A stretch of 64,000 nt of DNA, taken from contig RCZF01000001.1 in assembly GCA_006438735.1 (NCBI GenBank), positions 248,001-312,000 of the forward strand, read 5' to 3'. Within the stretch, counting starts at the first letter, position 1, and every line of letters begins with the position of its first letter. The notes under the pieces were generated by a model, which was given only the letters and a program-made list of their open reading frames with translations, searched no databases and had not been told where the DNA came from. The translations under genes were made by a program, and so were the position numbers. Source of the DNA: Sphingomonas koreensis. Its GTDB lineage: Bacteria; Pseudomonadota; Alphaproteobacteria; Sphingomonadales; Sphingomonadaceae. Positions 36,514-45,936 of this stretch are shown piece after piece.

Positions 36514-37287
36514 ATGGATATCGTGACACCCTTCCAGTTTTCACTGGTCTACAATGCCTTCTCGTTCACCTTGGCGACAATGGGTGCGGCAACTGCATTT
36601 TTCTGGCTGAGTCGTTCCCAGGTGGCAGCCGCATATCGCACGGCGCTGACGATCTCTGGCTTGGTCACCGGCATCGCCGCCTATCATTATTTTCGGATCT
36701 TCGAGAGCTGGAATGCCGCCTACACACTCAAGGATGGTGTCGTTTTGGCGAGTGGTTTCGCGTTCAACGATGCGTATCGCTACGTCGACTGGCTGCTCAC
36801 CGTCCCGCTTTTGCTCGTCGAGCTGATCCTCGTCATGCGTCTGTCGCGTGAGGAGACGACGTCCAAGACGATCCGCCTCGGTTCGGCGGCGGCGCTGATG
36901 ATCGTGCTTGGCTATCCGGGTGAAATCGCTGGCGACATCCCGACCCGCGCCATTTGGGGCACGCTGTCGGCGATACCGTTCGTCTATATCGTGTGGGAAT
37001 TGTTCCGCGGTCTCGGCGAGTCGATCAAACAGCAGCCTGTCAATGTTCAGAATCTGGTGCGCAAGGCGCGGTTGCTGACGTTCGCGTCATGGGGCTTCTA
37101 TCCCATCGTCTATATGGTCCCCTATGTCGGACTGACCGGTGGCACCGTGACCACGACGATCCAGATCGGCTACACGATCGCGGACATCGTTGCGAAGGCC
37201 GGACTCGGCATCCTCATCTTCCTGATTTCGGTTCGCAAGTCGGAAGCCGAAACCGTAACCGGCGGGTTGAAGCTTCACGCCGCCTGA
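36514..37287 (+). CDS. Light-driven proton-pump rhodopsin (proteorhodopsin/xanthorhodopsin type)
   Basis: 257 residues, seven membrane helices, retinal-binding proton pump of the inner membrane. Helix C has YVDWLLTVPLLLVELIL: Asp92, Thr96 and Glu103 match proton acceptor, Thr and donor of proteorhodopsin (D97, T101, E108). His58 (AAYHYFRI) matches the His partner of the acceptor. Schiff-base lysine is Lys228 (IADIVAKAG). Leu100 sits at the spectral-tuning site (L105), predicting green absorption. IWGTLSAIPF may hold the glycine that opens space for a carotenoid antenna. GGAGA before ATG 36514. Blh follows 4 bases after its stop. Confidence 0.93.
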   Translation: MDIVTPFQFSLVYNAFSFTLATMGAATAFFWLSRSQVAAAYRTALTISGLVTGIAAYHYFRIFESWNAAYTLKDGVVLASGFAFNDAYRYVDWLLTVPLLLVELILVMRLSREETTSKTIRLGSAAALMIVLGYPGEIAGDIPTRAIWGTLSAIPFVYIVWELFRGLGESIKQQPVNVQNLVRKARLLTFASWGFYPIVYMVPYVGLTGGTVTTTIQIGYTIADIVAKAGLGILIFLISVRKSEAETVTGGLKLHAA

Positions 37288-37291
37288 TCTG

Positions 37292-38269
37292 ATGGAAGGA
37301 CTTGCGCGACCAAGACAAGAGCGTAGCCGCCGCGCCCCGGTCGGGCGCGGCGTCTCCGTGTATCCGGCTTATTGGATCGCGGCCGCGCTGCTCCTTGCCG
37401 CAGCTGCCCTGCAAGTCCCGCTTGGGCGGCCGGCACTAGCCGCCGCATCGACCGCGTTCTTTATCGGCGGTGGCCTGCCGCACGGCGCGTATGACATCGC
37501 GCTCTTGCGGCGCAGCGTCGCGCTCGGAAGAGCCGGCGTGGCCATGGCGGTCGGCGGCTATGCGGCGATCGCCACGCTGATGATGATCTTGTGGATGAGC
37601 CTGCCGCTGGTCGCGCTCGTCATGTTCCTGGTGGTAGCGGCGATGCACTTCGGCGAGGATTGGGAGATGCTCGACGACCCGTTGCTGCGCTATGCGGCCG
37701 GCGCGGCGATCATCGCCGCGCCGACGATCGGGCATCCGGCGAACGTGTCCAAGCTGTTCGTTGGGATGAGTGACGCGCGGGCAGGCGTCATTGTGCAGAT
37801 CATCACCGCCGCCGCGCCGGTGACATTGCTGGTGACCGCCGTCGGCATCGCGATCGCGTGGCGCGATGGCAGCAGACAGTGGGCGGTTGCGATCGCGCTT
37901 TGCCTGGCGCTGCAGATCATCCTGCCGCCGGTGACCGGGTTCGCGCTGTTTTTCGTCTTCCTGCACTCGCCGCGGCATCTGTCGCAAACGCGCATCAGGC
38001 TCCGCGACATGGCGTTGCCGCAGTGGCTGACGACCGGCGCGGTGCTTTCTGGCGGCGCGATCGTCGGTTGGTGGGCGTTGCATCGGATGACACCATTCGG
38101 CAGCGACGCAAGTCTGGTTATTCAGGCTTTTCAGCTACTCGCCTCGGTTGCTGTGCCGCACCTTCTGCTATCGCGCTGGTTGGAAAAGCGGCGTGAGCGA
38201 TCCGGCTTGTCGCGGGCAATGCTTCCGACGGTGAAAATAGGACCCTTATGGCACGCACCGCGATCGTAA
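37292..38269 (+). CDS. blh: Brp/Blh-family beta-carotene 15,15'-dioxygenase (retinal synthesis)
   Basis: 325-residue polytopic membrane enzyme that splits beta-carotene into two retinals for the rhodopsin. Conserved histidine-bearing blocks: [24 protein letters not shown] and [11 protein letters not shown], which ligate the iron. ATG 37292 lies 4 bases after the rhodopsin stop; a GTG at 37358 is possible because the first 20 residues are basic and low-complexity and a strong hairpin (37329-37351) lies there. Its 3' end overlaps crtI by 22 bases. Confidence 0.88.
   Translation: MEGLARPRQERSRRAPVGRGVSVYPAYWIAAALLLAAAALQVPLGRPALAAASTAFFIGGGLPHGAYDIALLRRSVALGRAGVAMAVGGYAAIATLMMILWMSLPLVALVMFLVVAAMHFGEDWEMLDDPLLRYAAGAAIIAAPTIGHPANVSKLFVGMSDARAGVIVQIITAAAPVTLLVTAVGIAIAWRDGSRQWAVAIALCLALQIILPPVTGFALFFVFLHSPRHLSQTRIRLRDMALPQWLTTGAVLSGGAIVGWWALHRMTPFGSDASLVIQAFQLLASVAVPHLLLSRWLEKRRERSGLSRAMLPTVKIGPLWHAPRS
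37329..37351 (+). promoter_or_regulatory. Strong GC hairpin at the rhodopsin/blh junction
   Basis: Perfect 9-bp arms GCCGCGCCC/GGGCGCGGC with a 5-base loop, 42 bases after the rhodopsin stop and within the first 60 bases of the annotated blh. No T-run follows, so not a classic terminator. It could protect the rhodopsin message 3' end or damp blh translation. Confidence 0.45.
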
Positions 38270-39864
38270 TCGGCTCCGGTATCGGCGGCATCGCCTGCGC
38301 AATCCGCCTGCAAAGCCTCGGCTTCGACACCCGGATTGTCGAGCAGCTCGATGATGTCGGCGGCCGTGCCTATGTTCGGCGAGCAGAGGGATTCACCTTC
38401 GACATGGGGCCGACCGTGCTGACCGTGCCGCATTTCATTGAAGAGCTCTTCTCGCTCGAGCGTGACGTGGCGATGCTGACAGCGCCTGACTTTCCCCCTG
38501 ACGTCTTCGCCGGTGGACAACGCGTCCGCTCCGGCATGAGCGGCGGCTCCAACACCAGCCGCTATCTGGAACTCGTACCGATCCTGCCGTTCTACCGCAT
38601 CTATTTCGACGACGGCAGCTGCTTCGATTACGACGCCGACCCGGTCAATGTGCGCGTCCAAATCGCCCGCCTCGCGCCTGATGACCTCGACGGCTACGAT
38701 CGCTTCCACGAGGCCGCGCGCGCGATCTTCCAGCGTGGTTTCCTCGAGCTCGGCTATACCTATTTTGGCAGCCTAGGCTCGATGCTGGCGGTCGTGCCCG
38801 ATCTGTTGAAGCTGGGCGCGGTCCAGCCGCTGTTCTCGCTCGTCAGCAAATATTTCAAGAGTGACAAGATGCGGCAAGTGTTCAGCTTTGAGCCGCTCTT
38901 GATCGGCGGCAATCCGCTGAAGGTGCCGGCGATCTACGCGATGATCCATTTCGTCGAGAAAACTTGGGGCGTCCATTACGCGATGGGCGGCACGGGCGCC
39001 CTGGTCAGGGCGCTGGTCGTCAAGCTCCAGGAACTGGGCGGAACCGTGCAGCTGCGCGCCGAAGTGGCGCGGATCGACGTCGAAAAGCGCGGTCGAAAAC
39101 GCGTCGCGACGGGCGTAACGCTGGCCTCGGGCGAGACGCTGGCGGCCGATCTGGTCGTCTCCAACGCCGATTACGCCACCACCTATCTGCGGCTGATCGA
39201 CAAAGCGCATCGGCGGATCAACCGCGACGCCGTGGTCAAGTTCCGCAAGCAGAGCATGTCGCTGATGGTGATCTATTTCGGGTACGAAAAGCGCGATGGC
39301 GGCCCTGGCTTGCGGCACCACAACATCATCCTCGGGCCCCGCTACGAAGAGCTGCTGACTGACATCTTCGAACGCAAGATCCTCGCCCAAGATTTTTCGC
39401 AATATCTGCACATTCCGACGTTGACCGATCCGAGCCTCGCGCCGCCGGGCCATCATGCCGCCTATACGCTGATCCCGGTGCCCAACAATCTGAGCGATAT
39501 CGACTGGAATTTGGAGGGCGAGGGGTTTGCGCAGAAGGTGCTTAATTTTCTGGACGACCGCGGCTACATCCCGGGCTTACGCGACCGGCTGGTCTATCGC
39601 AGCTTCGTCACGCCAGACTATTTCGAGCAGACGCTCGGCGCCTATGCCGGCAACGGCTTCGGAGTCGAGCCGCGGCTGACCCAGACCGCGTTCTTGCGTC
39701 CGCACAACCGTAGCGAGGACGTCACCAACCTCTATCTCGTCGGCCAAGGCACACAGCCGGGCGGCGGCACCCCGTCGGTGATGATGTCGGCCAAGATGAC
39801 TGCCCGGGAAATAGCGCGCGATTATGCGGTCGATCCGCGCATCGTTTCGGCGATGCCCGAGTAG
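38248..39864 (+). CDS. crtI: Phytoene desaturase, CrtI family
   Basis: 538-residue FAD-dependent carotenoid desaturase/isomerase. N-terminal dinucleotide site [17 protein letters not shown], then [27 protein letters not shown] block, a middle [17 protein letters not shown], and the C-terminal CrtI signature [22 protein letters not shown]. Provides lycopene-type precursor for beta-carotene (hence retinal) and possibly antenna carotenoid. Start overlaps the blh end by 22 bases in another frame. No crtB, crtY or crtE is in the window. Confidence 0.9.
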   Translation: MARTAIVIGSGIGGIACAIRLQSLGFDTRIVEQLDDVGGRAYVRRAEGFTFDMGPTVLTVPHFIEELFSLERDVAMLTAPDFPPDVFAGGQRVRSGMSGGSNTSRYLELVPILPFYRIYFDDGSCFDYDADPVNVRVQIARLAPDDLDGYDRFHEAARAIFQRGFLELGYTYFGSLGSMLAVVPDLLKLGAVQPLFSLVSKYFKSDKMRQVFSFEPLLIGGNPLKVPAIYAMIHFVEKTWGVHYAMGGTGALVRALVVKLQELGGTVQLRAEVARIDVEKRGRKRVATGVTLASGETLAADLVVSNADYATTYLRLIDKAHRRINRDAVVKFRKQSMSLMVIYFGYEKRDGGPGLRHHNIILGPRYEELLTDIFERKILAQDFSQYLHIPTLTDPSLAPPGHHAAYTLIPVPNNLSDIDWNLEGEGFAQKVLNFLDDRGYIPGLRDRLVYRSFVTPDYFEQTLGAYAGNGFGVEPRLTQTAFLRPHNRSEDVTNLYLVGQGTQPGGGTPSVMMSAKMTAREIARDYAVDPRIVSAMPE

Positions 39865-40796
39865 TGACCGCCCGAGATGATCCGGTCGGCCAGCAGTCGT
39901 CCGGACAACCACGCGCTTTCGATCCTCGGTGCAAGGAGCCAGTCGCCGACCGCGCCGATCCGCTTCGATTTGTTCCAAAGCGACCCGTAATGTGCGGCCT
40001 TGGGGCGCGCATAGCGCCAGCGATGGCCGATCCGTACCACGGGCACGGGCAGTTCGCGAGTTGCCTCGGCCGCGAGGGCGCCAAGGAGCGCATCGACCAC
40101 GCTGCTTCTCTCATCCTCAAGGTGGGTGCGTGACCACTCCGGCGTCGCCTGGATCACCCACGCTTCTGCGGGTTTTCGGCCGGGTTTGGCGCTGTTGCGC
40201 GCGGCCCAGCCAATGATGCCGGCATCGCGGATAACGTCTCCGGCGATGCCGATCCGCTCGCCAAACGCCACCATCGCCGTCCAGCACGGCGCGGAGGGAC
40301 ACGCTTGGGCCATCGCGGCCATCGCCGGTTCGTGCGCCACCAGTAATGGCGCCGCCTGTTCGGCGGGGGTCGCCACGATCACGGCGTCAAACGGATCGTC
40401 GGCAACCGCATCGAAAAACCAAGAGCGATCGACGCGGCGAAGGGCATCCACGCGACTGTTCCAGCGGACGGCTAGGGGTCGCGAAAGAGCCTTTACCACC
40501 GCGTTCATTCCTGGAGTCCCGACCCAGGCATCATTGCCTGCGCTGGGCCAGGGCGCCACCACCCCCGATGTCCGCCAGCTCGCCACCGCCACCGAAAAGC
40601 GCGGGTCGCGCGTCGTGAAATATTGCGCGCCATGATCAAACGACACGTCGTCGGACGGTGTCGAGACACGCCGCGTCGCCATGCGTCCACCCGCGCCATG
40701 TCCCTTGTCGAATATGGTGATCGCGTGCCCTGCGGCGCATAGCATTTCAGCGCAGGAAAGCCCCGCAATGCCCGCGCCGACAATCCCGATCTTCAT
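39822..40796 (-). CDS. NAD(P)/FAD-dependent amine-oxidase-like flavoprotein (renalase-like)
   Basis: 324 residues. FAD-binding N-terminus [17 protein letters not shown], then [14 protein letters not shown] and [15 protein letters not shown], typical of the short renalase-like bacterial family; C-terminal [20 protein letters not shown] is the second FAD contact. Substrate unknown. Convergent with crtI, overlapping its 3' end by 43 bases. Confidence 0.82.
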   Translation of the reverse strand: MKIGIVGAGIAGLSCAEMLCAAGHAITIFDKGHGAGGRMATRRVSTPSDDVSFDHGAQYFTTRDPRFSVAVASWRTSGVVAPWPSAGNDAWVGTPGMNAVVKALSRPLAVRWNSRVDALRRVDRSWFFDAVADDPFDAVIVATPAEQAAPLLVAHEPAMAAMAQACPSAPCWTAMVAFGERIGIAGDVIRDAGIIGWAARNSAKPGRKPAEAWVIQATPEWSRTHLEDERSSVVDALLGALAAEATRELPVPVVRIGHRWRYARPKAAHYGSLWNKSKRIGAVGDWLLAPRIESAWLSGRLLADRIISGGHYSGIAETMRGSTA

Positions 40797-40874
40797 GTGC
40801 GGTCCAGTCCAGTTCGATCGCGGATCGCGGCAGCGACCGGGCGCATCGCTGCCCTCGGTCGCTGGCGCCGAAAG

Positions 40875-41300
40875 TCAGGCCTTGGGCAGCAGCACTGCGT
40901 CGATGACATGGATCACACCGTTGGTGCAGGCGATGTCTGCGGTCACGACCTTGGCTCCATCGACGGTGACGCCGTCGGTGCCGTCGACATGAACGGTTGA
41001 CCCGCTGGCCGTTGCCGGGTCGAGCTTCTGGCCCGCGACATCTGCTGCCATCACCTTGCTTGGAATGACGTGGAGCAGCAGGATGGCGGTCAGCTTATCC
41101 TTGTTTTCAGGCTTTACCAGTTCATCGAGAGTGCCTGCCGGCAGCGTGGCGAACGCATCGTCGGACGGCGCGAAAACGGTGAACGGTCCATGCCCTTTCA
41201 GCGTATCGACCAGACCCGCCGCAGTGACGGCAGCGACCAGCGTCGTGAAGGAACCCGCGGCGACGGCGGTATCGACGATGTCATGTTTTGTATCGGTCAT
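40875..41300 (-). CDS. Fasciclin (FAS1) domain protein
   Basis: 141 residues made of one FAS1 domain: [19 protein letters not shown], the H1 box [27 protein letters not shown] and the H2-like [13 protein letters not shown]. No signal peptide is visible at ATG 41300 (AAGGAA 7 bases upstream), unlike many secreted FAS1 proteins; extending upstream gives no signal either. Probably an adhesion-type or structural protein; location uncertain. Confidence 0.87.
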   Translation of the reverse strand: MTDTKHDIVDTAVAAGSFTTLVAAVTAAGLVDTLKGHGPFTVFAPSDDAFATLPAGTLDELVKPENKDKLTAILLLHVIPSKVMAADVAGQKLDPATASGSTVHVDGTDGVTVDGAKVVTADIACTNGVIHVIDAVLLPKA

Positions 41301-41799
41301 GTCTGTTCCTTGATTTTGGGAGGGTTCAGGGCTGAACGATGGTTCCTTGATAGCCTGAAATGGGAGAATCGAGCAGGTGTCGCCTTCTTCCACGCAATGC
41401 CCGTCGCACCGGCGCAGATTGTCCTCAATACGGGCTTTGAGCCATCTTGCCCTGACGCACCCCAGGAGCGAACTAGCAAGCTTCGCAGCCCGCATCATCC
41501 CGCATCCACCCACACGGCATTGGCAAAATCTGCAGCGCTGGCGTCGGAGCCGTTATGGTCCACATGTCTTACAACTGGACCGGCAAGCGTGTTCGGGACT
41601 TACGGATCGTGCTCGATAAATTTCTGTGACCACCGACATTTGTTGAAAATCGAACAGGAACGGGCGCCTGGACCTTGGGACCTTCGATGGGCGATGAATG
41701 GCGGATCGTGGGTCAATTCCGCCTTCCGCATTCGGATGTAAGCTCTTGCGCGTTGGTGCGATGCACCAATTATTTAGAGTTGTTCTCCATTTTGGTCGG
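41301..41799. other. Gene-free stretch
   Basis: About 500 bases between divergent fasciclin and EAL genes. No intact gene, RNA or repeat seen; it presumably carries both promoters. Confidence 0.5.
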
Positions 41800-42600
41800 A
41801 TGCGAACTACCGCGCCCACTTCCACGCCGCGTTTGGGCTCTTGCGCAGGCTGCAAGGACGGAGCTGGCCTCGATTTCGAATTCTCGATGGCCTTCCAGCC
41901 GATCGTCGACCTGTTCAGCTGCGCGGTCTACGCATACGAAGCCCTGGTGCGCGGTCCTGGCGGAGAAGGCGCTCCAAGCGTGCTCGCACAGGTGTCGGAG
42001 GCGAATCGCTACGCGTTTGACCAGCAATGCCGTGTCAAAGCGATCGAAACCGCGGCGAAGGCGGGGTTGACGGAGACGGCTGCGCGCTTGTCGATCAACT
42101 TCCTGCCGAACGCGGTCTATTCGCCAGCCGCCTGCATCCAGCTGACGCTGAAAACGGCAAAGACGGTCGCTTTTCCGACAGACCGCCTGATCTTCGAATT
42201 CACGGAAAACGAGGAAATGGTCGATCCCAGCCACGTCGCGAATATCGTCGCCAGTTACCAGAAGATGGGGTTCGGGACGGCGCTGGACGACTTCGGCGCC
42301 GGCCACGCTGGCTTGAACCTGTTAGCCCGATTCCAGCCCGACATCATCAAGCTCGACATGGACCTGGTACGCGGTCTCGACTGCAGTTTGCCGCGCCGGA
42401 TCATCGTCGCCGCCGTCGTCCGGATGTGCGATACCCTGGGCGTGACGGTCATTGCAGAGGGTATCGAGACGGTCGGCGAACTCGACGCGCTCCGCGCCAT
42501 CGGCGTGCGCTATGTTCAAGGCTATTATTTCGCCAAGCCGCTCTTCGAAACTCTCCCGCCGGTAATGTTTGGGTGGGGCGGAGCACGGCATGCGGCATAG
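41800..42600 (+). CDS. Stand-alone EAL-domain c-di-GMP phosphodiesterase with N-terminal CxxC (paralogue 2)
   Basis: 266 residues from ATG 41800. Same layout as the protein at 33103-33870: a short leader ending CAGCK, then FSMAFQPIVD, YEALVRGPGG, SINFLPNAVYSP, FEFTENEEMVD, ALDDFGAGHAGLN, KLDMDLVRGLD, IAEGIETVG and YVQGYYF. All catalytic EAL residues appear present. The open frame continues 34 codons upstream without resemblance. The two copies lie on either side of the rhodopsin cluster, transcribed away from it. Confidence 0.84.
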   Translation: MRTTAPTSTPRLGSCAGCKDGAGLDFEFSMAFQPIVDLFSCAVYAYEALVRGPGGEGAPSVLAQVSEANRYAFDQQCRVKAIETAAKAGLTETAARLSINFLPNAVYSPAACIQLTLKTAKTVAFPTDRLIFEFTENEEMVDPSHVANIVASYQKMGFGTALDDFGAGHAGLNLLARFQPDIIKLDMDLVRGLDCSLPRRIIVAAVVRMCDTLGVTVIAEGIETVGELDALRAIGVRYVQGYYFAKPLFETLPPVMFGWGGARHAA

Positions 42601-42920
42601 CGGCCCCCGCGCTTCGCGATGTTTGAAAGTTAGCACAATACTTTATCACCCTATCCTTCCTATCGATCGCCGATTGAACGTGGGAAACAAGGGCAGCTTT
42701 TTTGGCCGGGTTGCCAAAGTTGACGGTCGGAAATTGCCCGCCCGTCCCTAACATCACGAGCTGAATGGACGTCCGGCCGGGGGACGGCCAAACGGCGTTG
42801 AACGACCGCGCGTGGGTCGTCGAAACCTCGCGCTCGACAAATCGGCAGAGCGAATCATTTTGGCGTCCGCTTCCCCTGCGGCGCACGATTGCAGGCAGCT
42901 GCGCATCGGCTTCAATCTTA
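42601..42920. other. Gene-free stretch
   Basis: About 320 bases between convergent genes. Only a short GGCCG/CGGCC hairpin near 42777 is visible; no gene. Confidence 0.45.
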
Positions 42921-43799
42921 TCAGGCGGCCATCTGCTCCGTAGCAAGATGTTGCCCCTGCCTCTTACCCGGGCCAACCTCCCCCGCGCTCAACCACAGCC
43001 GGCCGAGTTGCTCGTCGAGTTTCGACGGGTAGAACGGGTCCAGACCGGAGCCGGGGTAGAAGGTAATCTCGCCGAATAACGGGCGAGTGTCGGGCTGGTA
43101 GAAATCGACGCGTGCGAAAGAAAAACCGCGTCCCAATTCCTCGGCTGCGGCAATCATCGCTGACAATGCGGACGGACGCGCGACGGAGGGCGCCGACGAG
43201 CAGATCGTCCGCCATTGCGTGTCATGCATAATCCAGCGATGGTTCGACGCGCGGTCTAAATGAACTTGGACATGGCTGGCCTGCCCGTCGAAGACGTAGA
43301 TCTTATAGTCGACCGGCAGGATGCGCGCTTTGCCGATAAAGGGCTCGATCAATATCCCGCGAGTGATATGGTCATAGAGCCATTCATCGAGCCACCCGCC
43401 ATAAGATTTGCGCATCCACCGCCTGGTCCGCTTGCGAACCGCTTCCCAATCGCACTGGCCCGGATGGACAAAGAGGTTCTGGTTGCAACCGTGCCGCGAC
43501 TTGAGGACGACCGGCCGCTGCCAGCTCGATCGCACCGGTAAAGCCTCGCCCGACCAGAGCGTCGGCACCACCCATTCATGCCCTAATCGTTCCGCTACGA
43601 TCGATTTCACCGCGATCTTGTCCGCCATAATCGGCATGCGTGGATCGCGATCGTTGAGTTTGCGAAGTTGGACCAACTCTGTGAACAGCGTTGGCTCGGC
43701 CAGCCTAGGCAACCGGCGATGCCGCCACAGATAAGTCAGGTTGATACGCAACAGCGCCGCGATGTCGGGTCGGGTCATTAAGGCATTGGCAGCTTCCAT
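42921..43799 (-). CDS. TupA-like ATP-grasp protein
   Basis: About 290 residues resembling the TupA-like ATP-grasp family linked to teichuronopeptide or surface-polysaccharide decoration. Signs are KIAVKSIVAERLGHEWVVPTL, RPVVLKSRHGCNQNLFV (ATP-lysine strand), DYKIYVFDG and FSFARVDFY...FGEITFYPGSG, the C-terminal metal-binding block. ATG 43799 is chosen; a GTG at 43886 is the longer option and neither has a clear ribosome site. No other polysaccharide gene is nearby. Confidence 0.68.
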   Translation of the reverse strand: MEAANALMTRPDIAALLRINLTYLWRHRRLPRLAEPTLFTELVQLRKLNDRDPRMPIMADKIAVKSIVAERLGHEWVVPTLWSGEALPVRSSWQRPVVLKSRHGCNQNLFVHPGQCDWEAVRKRTRRWMRKSYGGWLDEWLYDHITRGILIEPFIGKARILPVDYKIYVFDGQASHVQVHLDRASNHRWIMHDTQWRTICSSAPSVARPSALSAMIAAAEELGRGFSFARVDFYQPDTRPLFGEITFYPGSGLDPFYPSKLDEQLGRLWLSAGEVGPGKRQGQHLATEQMAA

Positions 43800-44072
43800 C
43801 GCCGCTAAAGTCGCCAATGGGCAGCGATGTTCCTCAAGCCGGTCAAGCAGCACGCACGGATATTGCGAGGACCGCGTCTTGGTCACGGCTGGATCGAAGC
43901 GATTTCCCCTTTACTACCCGGCCCCTCCCGTGCCGATCCGACCGCCCGGCACACGATCCAACGTGGTTACGGCAGTCAGATAAACGCATGGCCGAAGTTG
44001 GCATGCTGAATCGAGCTGTGAATGACCGCTTTTTGGTAAGCACGTATCCCGCCTGGCTCCTCACCGTGCCAA

Positions 44073-44975
44073 TCAACAGACTTCGCGGATGTGGTCGATG
44101 AACGCGCGCAGCGGCGGCGGCACGAGCCTCCGACTGGGATGATAAAGAAACGGTCCGGAGAAGGGCTGCCACCACTCCTCCAGCACGGGTTCCAGCGCGC
44201 CGCTCTTCAGGTGCGGGCGCAGCCAATCCTCGAACAGGTGGATCACGCCGGCGCCGGCGATTGCGGCATCGACCCCGAGGTCAGTTGCACCGCCGACGCC
44301 GACGGTCAGCCTTGGCTTTGGCTCGACCCGCACCACCTCGCCGTTGCGTTCGAATTCCCAGGGCGCCGTGACCCGGCCACTGGCGAAGCGCCCGAGAATG
44401 CAGGGATGGTCCAGCAGGTCGCGAGGGTGCGAAGGGCGGCCGTGCCGCTCGAGATGCGCGGGCGCGGCGGCGGTGGCGAAGCGTTGGAGGCGCGGCCCGA
44501 TCGGCACCGCGATCATGTCCTGCTCCAGCCGATCGTCGTAGCGGATGCCTGCGTCGCAACCCGAGGCGAGGACGTCGACGAAGCCGTCCTCCGCGACAAT
44601 CTCGACGCCGACGCCGGAATAGGCGGCGAGGAAGCCGGGCAGGATCGCGGGTAGCACCAGCCGCGCTACGCTGACGGGAACGTTCAGGCGAAGCGTGCCG
44701 CTTATTCCGTCGCGCAACTCGTTCACAGCGCCGAGCGCGGCCGCCACTTCATCCAGCGCCGGTGCGAGACGCTCGATCAGACGCGCGCCCGCTTCGGTCG
44801 GCGTCACGCTGCGGGTGGTGCGGTGGAGCAGCCTGAGCCCAAGCGAAGACTCCAGCCGGCGGACTGCCTCGCTCAGCGTCGAGGCGCTCGCGCTGGCCGT
44901 GCGCGCTGCCTCGCGAAAGCCGCGCGCTCGCGCCACTGCCAAGAAGGCGTTCAAATCAGCAAGGTCAGGATTCAT
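44073..44975 (-). CDS. LysR family transcriptional regulator
   Basis: 300 residues. HTH at residues 1-65 (LNAFLAVARARGFREAARTASAS.. LSEAVRRLESSLGLRLLHRTTRSVTPTEAG), followed by a substrate-binding domain (SGTLRLNVPVSVARLVLP, GFVDVLASGCDAGIRYDDRLEQDMIAVPIG). Of the group that usually controls a divergent oxidoreductase gene, here the aldo/keto reductase starting 89 bases away. ATG 44975 preferred over an in-frame upstream start. Confidence 0.87.
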   Translation of the reverse strand: MNPDLADLNAFLAVARARGFREAARTASASASTLSEAVRRLESSLGLRLLHRTTRSVTPTEAGARLIERLAPALDEVAAALGAVNELRDGISGTLRLNVPVSVARLVLPAILPGFLAAYSGVGVEIVAEDGFVDVLASGCDAGIRYDDRLEQDMIAVPIGPRLQRFATAAAPAHLERHGRPSHPRDLLDHPCILGRFASGRVTAPWEFERNGEVVRVEPKPRLTVGVGGATDLGVDAAIAGAGVIHLFEDWLRPHLKSGALEPVLEEWWQPFSGPFLYHPSRRLVPPPLRAFIDHIREVC

Positions 44976-45064
44976 TGTTCGGTTTTCTGCACGCCCCGTG
45001 CAGATCATGCAGGATTATCACCGCGATTGGCAACGCCTAGCTAGCGAAAGAAGGAGAAAGACTC

Positions 45065-45936
45065 ATGCAGACGATCGATCCAGCCGGCAGCTTTACCCTC
45101 GGCGACCGCCAGGTTCAGCGGATGGGCTATGGCGCGATGCAGCTCGCGGGCCCGCACGTGTTCGGACCGCCGAAGAACCGAGAGGCAGCGCTCGCCGTGC
45201 TGCGCGAAGCAGTTGGCGCCGGGGTGAACCATATCGATACGAGCGATTTTTACGGCCCGCACGTCGTCAACCAGCTGATCCGCGAGGCGCTGACGCCCTA
45301 TCCCGACGATCTGGTGATCGTGACCAAGGTCGGTGCGGTCCGCGGCGGGGACGCTTCCTGGGACCTCGCTGCGTCGCCCGATGAGTTGCGGCGTGCGGTC
45401 GAGGACAATCTACGCAACTTGGGGCTGGACCGGCTGGAGGTGGTCAACTTTCGCGCCATGCTCGGCGGCGGCACCAGGGACCGACCGAAGGCTCGATCGC
45501 GGCGCCGTTCGAGGCGCTTGCACGGCTTTGCGAGGAAGGATTGATCCGCCATCTGGGCGTCAGCAACGTCACGGCCGCCCAAGTCGCGGAGGCGCGGGGG
45601 ATCGCCCCGATCGTCTGTGTGCAGAACCAGTATAATCTCGTCCACCGCGCCGACGACGCACTGATCGACACCTTAGCGGCGGACGGGATAGCCTATGTGC
45701 CGTTCTTCCCGCTCGGCGGGTTCAGCCCGCTCCAGTCTTCGCGGTTGGACGACGTCGCCGCGGCGCTCGGTGCGACGCCGATGCAGGTCGCGCTCGCCTG
45801 GCTGTTGCGGCGGTCGCCCAATATCCTGCTCATCCCCGGCACCTCGTCGGTCGGGCACCTGCGCGAGAACCTGGCGACGGCGTCGATCGACCTCCCGGAG
45901 GAGGCGCTCGCGGAGTTGAACGGGATTGGCGGCTAG
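45065..45936 (+). pseudogene. Aldo/keto reductase, frameshifted
   Basis: First part (45065-~45478) reads FTLGDRQVQRMGYGAMQL, HIDTSDFYGPHVVN (catalytic Asp and Tyr) and DLVIVTKVGA. At 45476-45480 (AGGGA) the frame slips; adding one G restores GPTEGSIAAPFEALARL and the second part runs on to LIRHLGVSNVTAAQ, VQNQYNLVHR, LRRSPNILLIPGTSSVGHL and the stop at 45936. Apart from this single-base loss the gene is whole (about 290 residues). A real frameshift or a sequencing error in a G run cannot be told apart here. Confidence 0.75.
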
